DNA of 58,000 nucleotides from Adiantum capillus-veneris. Its lineage: Eukaryota > Streptophyta > Polypodiopsida > Polypodiales > Pteridaceae. Under the pieces are notes generated by a model, which had not been told where the DNA came from, did not search any database, and saw nothing but the letters and a program-made list of their open reading frames with translations. The position numbers and the translations under genes were made by a program. The stretch spans positions 81,974,338-82,032,337 of the forward strand of contig CM043953.1 of assembly GCA_014529385.2 (NCBI GenBank), read 5' to 3'. Each line of letters opens with the position of its first letter. The stretch's first letter is position 1. This document shows positions 36,782 through 46,787 of the stretch, piece after piece.

Positions 36782-39375
36782 TACAGAAAAAGGATGGCAC
36801 ATTCCGCATGTGCATAGACTATAGATCTCTAAACAAGATCACAATCAAGAATCGATTTCCAATCCCTCGAATTGACGACATTCTTGACAAGTTACAAGGA
36901 GCAAGTGTCTTTAGTCGTATAGACTTGAAGAGCGGTTATCATCAAATCTGCATAGCTCCTCAGGATGTGCATAAGACTTCATTTAGAACAACCTTCGGGT
37001 TGTATGAATTTTTAGTGATGCCTTTTGGACTCACTAATGCACCAGCTACATTCAACAGAATGATGGATAGAATCTTCCACTCATACAGAAGCTTTACAGG
37101 CGTTTTCTTTGATGACGTCTTAATCTTCTCAGAGACGGAAGACGAACACTATAAGCATCTCGCCTTAGTGTTTGAAGAATTACGCAAACACAAATTATTT
37201 GTGAATGCGAAGAAGAGTGAGTTCTTTCTAAAAGAAATCCACTATTTGGGCCATATAGTATCTCACAACCAGGTGAGAATGGACCCTGATAAGATTCAAG
37301 CAGTTGTAGAATGGCCTACGCCAACTACAGTACATGATGTACGAAGTTTCCTTGGCCTCTATTCTTATTATCGGCGTTTCATTCGAGCTTTTGCCGCGAT
37401 AGCAGGTCCCCTCCATGACGTGACAAAGAAGCGGATTCCATTCCATTGGTGGTCTGGACAAAAACAAGCTTTCGAAAAGCTTAAGTATCTACTCAGTCAC
37501 GGACCTGTTCTCACCGTCCTTGATCTTCGCAAACCTTTCGAGGTATACTGCGATGCATCTGGAGATTGTGTAGGAGCAGTTTTGAACCAAGAGGGTCACG
37601 CGATAGCCTATGAAAGTCGGCGCCTTAAAGATGCAGAGTTGCATGCCTCCATATACGAAAAAGAGCTAATGGTAGTAATTCATGCTCTTTCCATTTGGAA
37701 ACACTATCTATTAGGAGCTGATTTTATTATCAAGACAGATCATCAAAGTCTTCGCTACTTTCTCACACAGAGAAAGTTATCAGAAAAGCAGATGAGATGG
37801 GCCAACTTTCTTTCAATGTTTCATTTTCAGATTTTACACACTTCTGGAACAAAGAATGCAGTTGCAGATGCTCTCTCCAGGCGTCCAAAAATCAATGCAC
37901 TAACAACAATTTATCATGAGGAACTAGAATCTCTCAGCGAGATGTATCCTCAAGATCCAGACTTTGCCACAAATTGGGCAGATCTTCAAGCTGGTCACTC
38001 AAAGCCACCTTATTCTATCATGGATAATACACTCTATCGTCAACAAGCAATATGCATAGCTCAGCCCTTACGACAAAAGGTGATGGATGAAGCACATAAT
38101 TCTCCTTATGCCGGGCATCGGGGAATTGCTTCCACCACTAGTGCCCTCGAAAGGTATTTCTTTTGGCCAACACTCCGTGCGGACATTGAAAAACATGTAC
38201 GTGAGTGTTTAGTATGCCAAAAAGTGAAATATGACAGACATAAAGTTTATGGCAAGCTTCAGCCACTCCGTGTGCCTAACACGCCATGGGAAAGTATTGC
38301 CATGGATTTTATTACGGATCTTCCTCGATCCAAGAATGGAAATGATGCAATCTGGACTATAGTAGACAGATTCAGTAAGCAAGCCTATTTCCTTCCAGTA
38401 AAGAAGACGATCAAAGCTGATCACATGGCTAGAATATTTCTAGCTCAGATTTTTAAACACCATGGATTGCCAAAGACTATTGTGAGCGACAGAGATCCCC
38501 GCATGACTAGTCTATTTTGGCAGGCATTGTTCGAAAACTTGGGAACTAAGCTTGATTTTTCATCAGCTTATCATCCTCAAACAGATGGTCAAAGCGAAAT
38601 CGCTAATGCCACTGTTTTAGATCTCCTCAAGTGCTATGTTTCGGAACGACAATCCGAATGGGAACAGTACTTACCAATAGTTGAGTTTGCGTATAATAAT
38701 ACCATACATTCCTCAACTGGTAAAGCTCCCTTTGAAATTATTTATGGGAAGCCACTCCTACTTCCTATTATGGTTACCAAAGAAAACATCTTCGCCGCAG
38801 ATGAATTTGTGCGCAATATTGATATTGCCCATCAACAAGTAAAGCAAGCGATTCTTCGTACTCAAGAGCAACAGAAGAGAAAAGGAGACAAGCACAGAAG
38901 GAATCTCAATCTTGAAAAAGGACAATATGTACTGCTTCGGTTTGAGAAAGCTAGATTGAAAAAGCGGGTCGGCAGAGGGAAAGTTGTCAAACTTTCCCAT
39001 AGATTTTACGGCCCTTTCAAAATTACAGATAAAGTCAATGATGTGACTTTCAGATTGGATTTACCTTATAATTGTCGAATCCATAATGCTTTTCATGTCA
39101 GTCTCTTCCGACCCTATGTTGGACCTCCTCCAGTGGCGCCCGTACAAGAAGATCCTCCAGAAGTCGAAGAGACTGAGGAAATCCTTCAACCTGAACAGAT
39201 AATACACCACTCGGAGAGACAACTCAAGTCGGGGAGTCTACATCGAAAGTATTTAGTCAAGTTCAAGAATTACACTCCTTTAGATGCAAAGTGGATGACT
39301 GAGTCCGATCTTAAGGACTACCTCGATATCTTGCACAGCTATGTTGACGCTCTACAGTTGAGGTCAACTGTTTAG
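36775..39375 (+). CDS. pol: E2 pol: RT-RNase H-integrase-chromodomain-like ORF
   Basis: 866 open codons, normally the C-terminal part of a gag-pol polyprotein rather than a separate gene; the TTG at 36775 is just the frame's edge. [21 protein letters not shown], catalytic FFDDV (Asp 113-114). RNase H: first Asp in CDASGD (260), TDHQSLRY, DALSRRP. Integrase: zinc region GHRGIAST...CLVCQ, then DDE triad at Asp511, Asp572 and Glu608 (35 residues between the last two, as expected). The tail has RKYLVKFKNYTPLDAKWM (about 824-842), a chromodomain-like motif. All catalytic residues are present, so this part could be active if expressed in frame. It acts in the cytoplasmic particle and then the nucleus. 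Confidence 0.93.
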   Translation: MLVQKKDGTFRMCIDYRSLNKITIKNRFPIPRIDDILDKLQGASVFSRIDLKSGYHQICIAPQDVHKTSFRTTFGLYEFLVMPFGLTNAPATFNRMMDRIFHSYRSFTGVFFDDVLIFSETEDEHYKHLALVFEELRKHKLFVNAKKSEFFLKEIHYLGHIVSHNQVRMDPDKIQAVVEWPTPTTVHDVRSFLGLYSYYRRFIRAFAAIAGPLHDVTKKRIPFHWWSGQKQAFEKLKYLLSHGPVLTVLDLRKPFEVYCDASGDCVGAVLNQEGHAIAYESRRLKDAELHASIYEKELMVVIHALSIWKHYLLGADFIIKTDHQSLRYFLTQRKLSEKQMRWANFLSMFHFQILHTSGTKNAVADALSRRPKINALTTIYHEELESLSEMYPQDPDFATNWADLQAGHSKPPYSIMDNTLYRQQAICIAQPLRQKVMDEAHNSPYAGHRGIASTTSALERYFFWPTLRADIEKHVRECLVCQKVKYDRHKVYGKLQPLRVPNTPWESIAMDFITDLPRSKNGNDAIWTIVDRFSKQAYFLPVKKTIKADHMARIFLAQIFKHHGLPKTIVSDRDPRMTSLFWQALFENLGTKLDFSSAYHPQTDGQSEIANATVLDLLKCYVSERQSEWEQYLPIVEFAYNNTIHSSTGKAPFEIIYGKPLLLPIMVTKENIFAADEFVRNIDIAHQQVKQAILRTQEQQKRKGDKHRRNLNLEKGQYVLLRFEKARLKKRVGRGKVVKLSHRFYGPFKITDKVNDVTFRLDLPYNCRIHNAFHVSLFRPYVGPPPVAPVQEDPPEVEETEEILQPEQIIHHSERQLKSGSLHRKYLVKFKNYTPLDAKWMTESDLKDYLDILHSYVDALQLRSTV

Positions 39376-39387
39376 AACCAAGAGGGA
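39376..39387 (+). other. E2 polypurine tract
   Basis: GAACCAAGAGGGA-type purine-rich sequence lies directly between the pol stop and the 3' LTR. It is the plus-strand primer site. Confidence 0.85.
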
Positions 39388-40901
39388 TGTAACTAAGTCA
39401 GACTTTGTAAATAATTAATTTATTTACGAAAAAAAGAATTATCTAATTAGTTGTGTGCACACCAGAATAGACCTAGCAGTTCTAAAGCCTCAGGTGAGCC
39501 TAAATGCGGGCTAGAACACCTCAGAGGGACCTTAGCAGAAATTATCCTGAAGCCCTAGTGATTGGGAAATCGGGTCTTCAGAAAGGGGTAAGCAGTAGCC
39601 TCAGATTTTAGGCTCAGAAAAATACGCGCGTCAGTACAAGCACATGAATGAGATGGGGTCCTTAGAACAGTGACCCTAAGGCTAATAAAGCTAATAAAGC
39701 CTTAGGGTAAGTTTCGTTAAATTAAATTTAACGGTCCGTGCCCGGGCAGGCGGCCGGACAAGTGTGAACAGGTAAAGGCGGTGCAGTGTCCGTGCGGCAT
39801 TGCGCCGGCAGACCTTTGGTGTTCTCATAAAAGAATCATTGGTAGCAGTTGTTAGTTAGTTGCACATTTTTTTAATTAATGAGGTAGAAGTTTTTAAAGT
39901 CAAAAGTTGAATGGTTTTTAAGTTTTTAAAGTAAGTGTGCCAAGTGGCACACTTACCAATGCAAACTAACTCTCTCTCACTCTCACTCTCACCCTCTCTC
40001 TCTTCCTAGCGCCCCCTCTCCCTGATGGCTATTTAGGAGCCCCCCCTCCCCCATTTTCAGGACTGGCAGTGCACCTACCCCCCCTAATGTGAGCGTGCTC
40101 TACGCGGTGGAGCCCTCCATTGAAGTTTGAGAGCAGCCCCTTGCGACATATGTGGTAGCCTTGTGCTCCCATTGTCAAGAACAAGGGATCTCACAGTCAT
40201 AGACACCTTCTGGTGAAGTTTCATCGCGAGAAGCTGCCGTAGACGCTCTCTTAGCAGAGTGCGGCTGCTGTAATTCTCTGTTTTCAGCCCCTAATCACCT
40301 CGATTAGGGCTGTTTTCAGCAGATCAGCCATAGAAATTCTCTTCTCTCTCCTTATCCTAAGTCTACATCAAGTTTGGCGCGATTCCATCGCGAAGAAGAC
40401 CTCTGTTTCGGGGTAGGGGTGTGCACAGGTAAGAATTTCAGGTTATGTGCAGAAAATTACAGCAAGCATGTGCGTGTGCATTTTGCTTGTTTCTCTTTTG
40501 TGTTCGATGCATGAATGAATGAGCATGAAGGCAACACATAAGGGAAGATGGACTCTCCTCTGTGAGAGCTTCCGATGAGCTGTTTTGGAAGATAGACTCT
40601 CTTTTCGAGAGCTTCCAACGAGTCTCGCAGAAGAGGGAAATCCCCTAAGCAGAAAGAAAGTGGAAACACTTCCTAAGTCAGTAGTCAGAACAGAACAGAA
40701 GAAAGAATAGAGGACGGGCGTATGCCCCGTTCCTGTGCTTGTAAAGATTCTCCCTTAGTAATAAAGATATTCTCTTTATGGGGGGGGACCAGCCCATCTT
40801 CTGGTCCCCAATGGAGTGTCAAGTTTTCTCTCTCCCTCTAATTCTCTTGAGTATTTGAAGTGCAATTAAACGTCAGTTTACGCTTTCGTATTTTTGTGAC
40901 A
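39388..40901 (+). repeat. E2 3' LTR (1514 bp)
   Basis: TGTAACTAAG to TTTGTGACA, followed by the duplicated target CATTC. It differs from the 5' LTR mainly by transitions and a few 1-bp indels. Confidence 0.95.
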
Positions 40902-40906
40902 CATTC

Positions 40907-41002
40907 AATCAATCAAACGCACATTTAGTCTCTTGAGGCTCAATTTGATCTTAAGTATGAAGTTTTAAGTCTTAATTATAGGATTAGCACCACTAATCCT
41001 CA
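40907..41002 (+). mobile_element. E7 LTR, right part
   Basis: It continues the LTR interrupted by E2 and ends AATCCTCA, followed 3 bp later by a PBS. Confidence 0.5.
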
Positions 41003-41005
41003 TAG

Positions 41006-41017
41006 TGGTATCAGAGC
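41006..41017 (+). other. E7 primer-binding site (initiator tRNA-Met)
   Basis: TGGTATCAGAGC, the same primer type as in E2, E3 and E4. It shows that 40907-41002 is the 3' end of a 5' LTR. Confidence 0.75.
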
Positions 41018-41304
41018 ATATTTTTTTCTCGAGACCCGAAGATTGTGAGCCTCTCACCCTCGCCGCTACCCTCTCCCTCCCTCTTCCCGGAGTTGCATGG
41101 AAGCAAAAGAGAGATGGTACATACACACCTATGTGTATGAGGTAACCTAAACCTTCTTTTCCAATTCTGCATACAGAAGACAGAACTCAGATGTGTGTGC
41201 GGGGCGTATCCAAAGAACCTCGTGCACCTTTGCTTGGGTGACACTTTAAAGTTTAAACCCTCCCTCGCCCTTCCTGCGAACAAGCACACAACAGGCAACA
41301 TACA
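41018..41304 (+). other. E7 internal region, cut by E3
   Basis: Short leader of E7 after its PBS. No coding frame is recognised before E3 begins. The last five bases (ATACA) would be the E3 target site if the partner copy exists beyond the window. Confidence 0.45.
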
Positions 41305-42276
41305 TGTCACGTGCACACTTAGGTCTAGGTTTCAGGTAAGCTGAGGAAGTGTTCTGGCACCTTTGTGAGCCTGTGCGCACGCCGTGCATGTCCAGGCACT
41401 TAGAGTAGTTGCATATCCTATGGTTGCACACAACATGATCATCAACATGACATTCAGTACCCATCATGAGCATTTTACAGTGCATAGAACGCATTTTCCC
41501 AATCAATCCATTTTTCACATATTATTTAATAAGTGACTTTTGTTGGAAACTGGGTAGGGCAAATTTGCTAAGCTACTTTAAATAAAATCTAGCGCTAGCA
41601 CTTTTTGGCAGAAGAGGCAGCAGAAGTTCTAGCAACTTGCAGTGCACCTTCTCAGCAAGACCGGTAGGAGGCCTAGCGTTTCCTGCCAACGACATAGCAA
41701 ATAGCGGTTTTGGCTACAGATCAGCCTAGCGTTTTCTGCTAGAGATTCAGCCTAGCGTTTTCAGCAGATAGCAAATCAGCCTTGGCATTTTGCTACAGAT
41801 CTCATGGCGTTTTTCAATTGCAGACCTTGCCTAGCGTATTGCAGTTTTCAGCGTCAGATCAGCCCCAGTTCATCAGCGTTTTCAGTTTTCAGCCCTTAGC
41901 CTCGCAAAATCAGCCCTTAGCCTCGCAGATGCCACCTACCCGCCAGATCCTCGCCGTACCGTCAGATCAGCCAGTATTGTCAGATTCAGCCCGTTGTCCG
42001 TAGTTTTGAGCATCTGTATTTTCAGCGCATTGTCGTCATGCCGTCGCCATCGCCGTCCTCACCGACACAGTGTCAGTATTCAACAGAGTCAGCAGATTTC
42101 CGATTTCAGCCCTAGCGTTTTCAGATTTCAGCCTGTCCTCGTCGTCGTCATCATTGTCGGCAAGTCCATTGCATCTAGACCATTGTACCAGATTTGTGCA
42201 ATCAATAGCATAGACCTCTCTCACCATAGAAAGGGGGCCCCTTGGAGGAGGGTTTGAGAACCGTCTGGTGTCGTTT

Positions 42277-42318
<42 letters not shown>

Positions 42319-42472
42319 CTAAGCACCTTCGTTCACAATAGCATTCACTTTGTTTGTGATCATTGCACTCTCTTACTAAAGGAACGGAAGGCTCTCCCTT
42401 CCGTAAGTAAAAGGCACAAATCGGAGCACTCATCTTGAGCAAAGTCAACATTCACTTCGGCTGCACCTTACA
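41305..42472 (+). mobile_element. E3 5' LTR (same family as E4)
   Basis: It starts TGTCACGTG and ends CTGCACCTTACA, then a PBS. It is homologous in inverted orientation to the E4 LTRs (shared AAGTGACTTTTGTTGGAAA, GGCAGAAGAGGCA, AACGGAAGGCTCTCCCTTCC). A CT repeat lies at 42279-42315. The 3' LTR is not in the window because E5 is inserted in the interior. Confidence 0.9.
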
Positions 42473-42473
42473 T

Positions 42474-42485
42474 TGGTATCAGAGC
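42474..42485 (+). other. E3 primer-binding site (initiator tRNA-Met)
   Basis: TGGTATCAGAGC one base after the E3 LTR. The text that follows (TTTGGCAGTGTTCT) is also found after the E4 PBS. Confidence 0.95.
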
Positions 42486-42629
42486 TTTGGCAGTGTTCTG
42501 TATCACTCGAGGAAAGAACCACAAGAAATTTTTTGCTTGTTGCCGTCGCATGTAACTCAAATTCCATTGGGGCGTGTCGATTCCGAATTGTGTTTTTGAA
42601 GAGTGGAAAGAAGGGCTTGTCTAGCCTCC
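42486..42629 (+). mobile_element. E3 internal region, first segment
   Basis: Collinear with the E4 interior read minus-ward (GCGTGTCGATTCC, GTTTTTGAAGAGTG, AAGAAGGGCTTGTC). It is interrupted by the solo LTR X1 at 42630 and resumes at 43308. Confidence 0.9.
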
Positions 42630-43307
42630 TGTCACAAGACAGGCACCACGTGCCAATAGAAAAGAACAGACTGAACAAACTTTTAGTACTTCAATAACAA
42701 CTGAACTAAAGGAGAGAGAGACAACACGCGACACGGAGTGACAAAGTTCCACCCCAGAGAGTATTGGCCCCAAACCTTTGAGCCCCTTTCGGTATTTCTT
42801 TATATTGCATCAACACAGTACAAGCTGGTACTTCAGACTTTGCACCTTCTCCAGGAAGCATGCAAGAGAATGAGCCCTAACCTCATATTTAAAGGCCCTT
42901 GGCCTAAAAGCAGTTACAGTGAAAAGCCTTCAAAACTCAAAAGCTTCTGGTCCCAAGAGCAATGCCAAAAGCTGCCACGTATACGTATCTACGGAAATCC
43001 GTACAGCTTGCCACGTCATCAGCCAATGCAAAACGCGGAAATCCGTATAGCTTGCCACGTCATCAGCCATCGTAATTTTCGGAACTTCCATACAACTGCC
43101 ACATCATCTGCTTTGCGTGAGTGTGTGTGTGAGTCCTGGTTATCTTAATCCCTTCATGTCACTGGGCCCCCATCGGACGGGGTCCCCATAAGTCGGTAGG
43201 ACTTCTTCTTCTTCTGCTACTTGTTCTTCTTAGGGTTTAGGCCCTTCGACCAGCATCTGTAAGTTGGCTCCATTCTTTAGGCTTTGACACGTCAACAGCT
43301 TGTGATA
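42630..43307 (-). mobile_element. X1: solo LTR of the E5 family, inserted in E3
   Basis: The termini TGTCACAAG and CTTGTGATA are near-perfect inverted ends. CCTCC precedes (42625-42629) and follows (43308-43312), an exact 5-bp duplication, and the E3/E4 interior reads straight across when X1 is ignored. It matches the E5 3' LTR (TATTGGCCCCAAA, TTTCGGTATTTCTTT, GCCACGTCA). A 43-bp direct repeat (CGGAAATCCGTA at 42992 and 43035) lies inside. Orientation follows E5. Confidence 0.88.
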
Positions 43308-43541
43308 CCTCCCCTTGTTTCTCTTTTCACTCGTCGACAGCGGACCGAGCACTTAGTGGCCGGCCAATCGATGTGAGGTGGGAAAAAGCAACTTTGGTGT
43401 GAGCGCAAGGCTGCCAGAGGGGTGCGCTCGCAGGGAAGAGTCGAGCTCGGGTAAGAGAAAAGCCTTCTCGACACCAATTGCAAGCTAAAGAACCTTAAGA
43501 ACCTTAAGAACCTCAAGACCTCAAGAACCTCCAGAACCTTA
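43308..43541 (+). mobile_element. E3 internal region, second segment
   Basis: Continues E3 (GGCCGGCCAATCGATGTGAG, also in E4) up to the E5 insertion. At 43490-43540 a roughly 10-bp unit (AAGAACCTT/AAGAACCTC) is repeated about five times. It corresponds to the start of the E4 ORF region, but here the frame is lost. Confidence 0.85.
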
Positions 43542-43668
43542 TGTAACAAACTTGGACACCCAAGTCAAGATTCTATCGCGACGCAACAGAGATTCACTTC
43601 GAAACACTCCACAATTCACAATTAGATCGACACGGCCCGGTGTAGTTCCGTGCCAAGAGGTATTGGCC
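43542..43668 (-). repeat. E5 3' LTR, left segment
   Basis: Starts TGTAACAAACTTGG, matching the X1 edge TGTCACAAGACAGG, and runs to TATTGGCC, where E4 is inserted. Confidence 0.8.
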
Positions 43669-44901
43669 TGTTAGGTGCAACGGAATGAATGTTTTAACTT
43701 TGCTCAAGATGAGTGCTCCGAATTGTGCTCAAGGTTCCTTTTTGTTCTTATGGAAGGGAGAGCCTTCCGTTCTTAATGAGAGAGTGCTATGATCATAAAC
43801 AAAGTGAATGGACATCGTGCGTGAAAGTGCATGAGACTGAGAGATAGAGAAGAGAATACGACACCAGATACGTTGTAAAACCCTCCTCCAAGGGCCCCAC
43901 TCTCTATGGCGAGAGCGGTCTACTTATGATTGCACAAATCTCTACAATGCTTGGAGTTGCCGACGATGTCGACGACGATGAGGACAACGACGAGACGGGC
44001 TGAAAACTGAAGTCGCTAAGGGCTGAAATCTGCAAATCTTTATCTGCTGAATTCTGACTCTTATGTCTGTGACGATGTCGATGACGACGGTACAACTACG
44101 ACGCGTTGAAGATGCAGATGCTGAAATCTGCGTTTTCCGGGCTGAATGTAAACCTTGCAGAAACTGCCCGTGCGGCGAGGAATTGCTGCGGGAAAGTGAG
44201 ATCTGCGAGGTTCGGGGGTTCTTCTGCGATATCTAAAGGCTGAAAACTGAAAACGCTGAAGGTTCCGTCGCGGTAATCTGCAAAACGCTGAGGTTGGTCT
44301 GCAAATAAAAAACGCTAGGGCTGAATTTTGTGCTTCTGCAAAAACGCTAGGCTTCTGCTGTGTCTTGCTGTCGGCGGGTTGGTCTGCAATGCAAAACGCT
44401 GGGGCTGATCTGCCTTGGCTGAAAACGCTGGTTGTCCTTGGCTGAAACGCTAAGTCTCCTGCCCCGGGGGGGGGGGGGGGGGGGGGGGGGGGGTTCTTGC
44501 TGAGAAGTTGCCTGTTGAGCAAGGCGCTCCTGTTGCCTCTTCTGCCAATTAGTGCTAGTGTAGGTTTGCTTATATACAAACTCACTCAATTTGCCCTAGC
44601 TACTTTCCAACAAAAGTCGCTTAAAAATAATAAGTGAAAAATGTCAAAAATAGGGAAAATAGGCTAAATGTACTGGAAAATTCCCCTGAAGGATTCTGAT
44701 GGGAATGCTTATGATCATGCTGTGTGCAACCAGAGGATATGCATCTACACTAAGTGTCTGCACATACACGGTCTGCGAACAGACTCACTTAAGTGCCAGA
44801 TCACTATTTAATCTATACTGACTAGACTGACTGGACTAACTGAACCCTTGTCGTGATGCAGCTTGTCCACGGACGCATAGGGTTGGATGTGTCACGTGAT
44901 G
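43669..44901 (-). repeat. E4 3' LTR
   Basis: Collinear with 46788-48009. The edge by the polypurine tract reads CACGTGATG where the sister LTR has CACGTGACA. It contains a G28 run (44466-44493) where the sister LTR has G9. The TATA box TATATAAG (minus) is at 44569-44576. Confidence 0.92.
44466..44493. repeat. Poly-G tract (28 bp) in the E4 3' LTR
   Basis: Uninterrupted G run. The equivalent site in the E4 5' LTR (47597-47605) is G9. The two LTRs were identical at insertion, so at least one tract has changed length since. Confidence 0.9.
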
Positions 44902-44911
44902 TCCCCTCCTT
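44902..44911 (-). other. E4 polypurine tract
   Basis: AAGGAGGGGA on the minus strand directly abuts the 3' LTR. Confidence 0.8.
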
Positions 44912-45647
44912 ATCAAAGTGAGGTACTGGTACGGAACTGTATGGCGTCGAGGGAGATCACCAATAGCATCTGGAATCCTGGAAGGGAGTGTTCGCCGGCC
45001 CACTCTGATGTGTGGGTCGTGCGGTACTTGAACTTCATAAAGGTTTGCAAAGCTTGCTTCCTTAGGCCGCGCCGAAAGAGAGAGTCTCCTGTGGCTCCTC
45101 TAATACTTCAACTTCGCAGAAAGTCATGCTTCTTTCTTCTTCAAGAATCTCCCTGGCTGAAAATTCCTGAAACCATTTCCAACACAAAACCATGAACATA
45201 TCCATTCCATGTAAAGTGAGTGGAAAAAATCTTGTCTTCCTCAAAGACTGTGCATGCAAAGTAGATGAACAAAGAGACGGAGTGCTAACCCGTTCATCAC
45301 ACACACGCAAACAATGAGATCGAATCTTTCTCTTATGATCTAGAGCAATCAATTGTGGCAATTCACAAGGGAAATGCCCATGCTTAGTGCTCATACTGTC
45401 ATGTGCTCTTTCTACAAATGTGTCATGCCAAGGAAGAGACATGGAATGTGACGTCCTTGAATGCATACTTTTCAGCTTTTCGTGAACAATCCGCATACAA
45501 CAATCCGCATACATCCGTGCTCATTCATGAGTGAAACGTGCTCAACGTACAATATGTCATGCCTAGGTAAAGGGATCACATAAAGATGCTGACTAAAATA
45601 CAGGAAACGATCACGAATGAAACACTCGTACAATGCGTGCGTACTAA
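44912..45647 (-). other. E4 interior downstream of its ORF
   Basis: Non-coding or decayed. The 150-codon minus frame at 45062-45514 shows no recognisable domain. No trace of pol. Confidence 0.5.
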
Positions 45648-46502
45648 TCATTGGAACACATATACTTCCTGTGAGGGTTCTTTGGATCTAGGCTCAAGAG
45701 CGAAGATCGGTTCCTCTTGAAGGGGATCTTTGGACCTAGGCTCGAGAGCCAAGATCGATCCTTCGTGATTGATCAAATCTGCAACAAGGTTAGCTTCGCT
45801 AGAAAAAGTATCAACTAACTCATCATCCTTGTGAACAATCACGTCATCTTCATGCAACTCATCATGCTTGTGAGAAATCACATCTTGATCATGCAAATCA
45901 TCATGCTTGTCATTGTCATCCAAATCATCATGCTCACCATTATCATTCAAATCATCATACGTATCATCATGCAAATCATGTGTGTCATGCTTGGGAAGAA
46001 GAGACTGAGAGAGTCGAATCTCTTCCATCTGTGCCTGAACTTGAGAAAAGAGTCGCAACAACTCTTGCTCACACTCTATGGCTGCCTCTCTTTCTGCTTC
46101 TCTTTCTGCGTGTCTACGTTCCATTTCTGCTTTTCTTTCTTTGCATTCACGATCAAATTCTGCCATTCTTTCTACTTGTCTTGCTTTACGTCCTAACTTC
46201 CTTTTCATAAACATCTGGTCCAAAGCCTCCATAAGAGTTAGTGCAATCCTTGACGTAGATGGGGAAGGGGGAGGGTCGGAAAAACCTCCGGGTGGGGAAA
46301 ATTCTTCGCCTCTCTCATGCTCATCACCTCCAAGTGAAGTATCCATTCCGCTTCGAGTGATGACCATACACTGATGTCTTGGGTTCTTAAGTTCACGAGA
46401 AACTTGGGTTCTTGGGGGTCTTGCGGGTCTTCTTTTGCTTGCAATCTGTGTTAGAGAAGGATCTTCTCTTTCCCCGAGTTCTACTCTTTTCCGCGGGCGC
46501 AC
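45648..46502 (-). CDS. E4 ORF: coiled-coil, Asp/His-rich protein of unknown function
   Basis: 284 codons, the only substantial frame of E4, starting about 270 bp after the PBS. I do not recognise it. Residues 1-45 are Arg/Lys/Pro-rich. 56-85 is acidic then Pro/Ser-rich. About 88-168 is a highly charged region rich in Arg and Glu, predicted coiled coil (EREAEREAAIECEQELLRLF, QVQAQMEEIRL). 171-230 is a repeat block built from HDDL/HDEL-type units (HDDLDDNDKHDDL). The C-terminus has ALEPRSK twice (252-258 and 268-274). No CCHC knuckle or protease motif. Its place and coiled coil suggest a reduced gag-like structural protein, but that is inference. Internal ATG codons (MVITRSGMD at residue 46) are alternative starts. 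Confidence 0.6.
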   Translation of the reverse strand: MRPRKRVELGEREDPSLTQIASKRRPARPPRTQVSRELKNPRHQCMVITRSGMDTSLGGDEHERGEEFSPPGGFSDPPPSPSTSRIALTLMEALDQMFMKRKLGRKARQVERMAEFDRECKERKAEMERRHAEREAEREAAIECEQELLRLFSQVQAQMEEIRLSQSLLPKHDTHDLHDDTYDDLNDNGEHDDLDDNDKHDDLHDQDVISHKHDELHEDDVIVHKDDELVDTFSSEANLVADLINHEGSILALEPRSKDPLQEEPIFALEPRSKEPSQEVYVFQ

Positions 46503-46774
46503 CCCTTGGCGGCCTTGCGCTCATACCAAGGTTGCTTTTTCCCACCTCACATCGATTGGCCGGCCGCTAAGTGCACGGTCCGTTCTCAATGAGTGAAAAG
46601 AGGCACAAGGGGAGGCTGGACAAGCCCTTCTTTCCTGGGATTCTTGTCACTCTTCAAAAACACGATTAGGAATCGACACGCCTAAGTGAACTTGGGTTCG
46701 TGCGACCACAACAAGAAAAAAAAATCTTGTGATTCTCGTGATCCTTTCCTTGAGTGATATAGAACACTGCCAAA

Positions 46775-46786
46775 GCTCTGATACCA
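46775..46786 (-). other. E4 primer-binding site (initiator tRNA-Met)
   Basis: GCTCTGATACCA on the plus strand is the reverse of TGGTATCAGAGC. It lies one base inside the E4 5' LTR. Confidence 0.95.
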
Positions 46787-46787
46787 A

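Larger units (their letters stand above)
33174..40901 (+). mobile_element. E2: complete Ty3/gypsy chromovirus-like retrotransposon
   Basis: A 7728-bp element with near-identical LTRs, PBS, gag, protease, RT, RNase H, integrase, chromodomain-like tail and polypurine tract in the standard order. CATTC lies immediately before (33169-33173) and after (40902-40906), an exact 5-bp target-site duplication. Hand comparison of the two LTRs shows about 35 differences over 1.5 kb (2-3%), so insertion is fairly recent. Gag and protease are broken by frameshifts, but the RT-integrase frame is open for 866 codons. It sits inside the LTR of E7. Confidence 0.95.

Noticed and set aside
34247-40669. Identical 70-codon minus ORF at 34247-34459 and 40457-40669
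   Set aside because: It lies in both E2 LTRs, so duplication is due to the LTRs, not to a conserved gene.
43308-43325. CCTCCCCTTG beside X1 as a polypurine tract making X1 a 3' LTR of a second element
   Set aside because: The same sequence occurs in the uninterrupted E4 interior, and CCTCC is duplicated at both X1 ends, so X1 is a solo LTR in E3.
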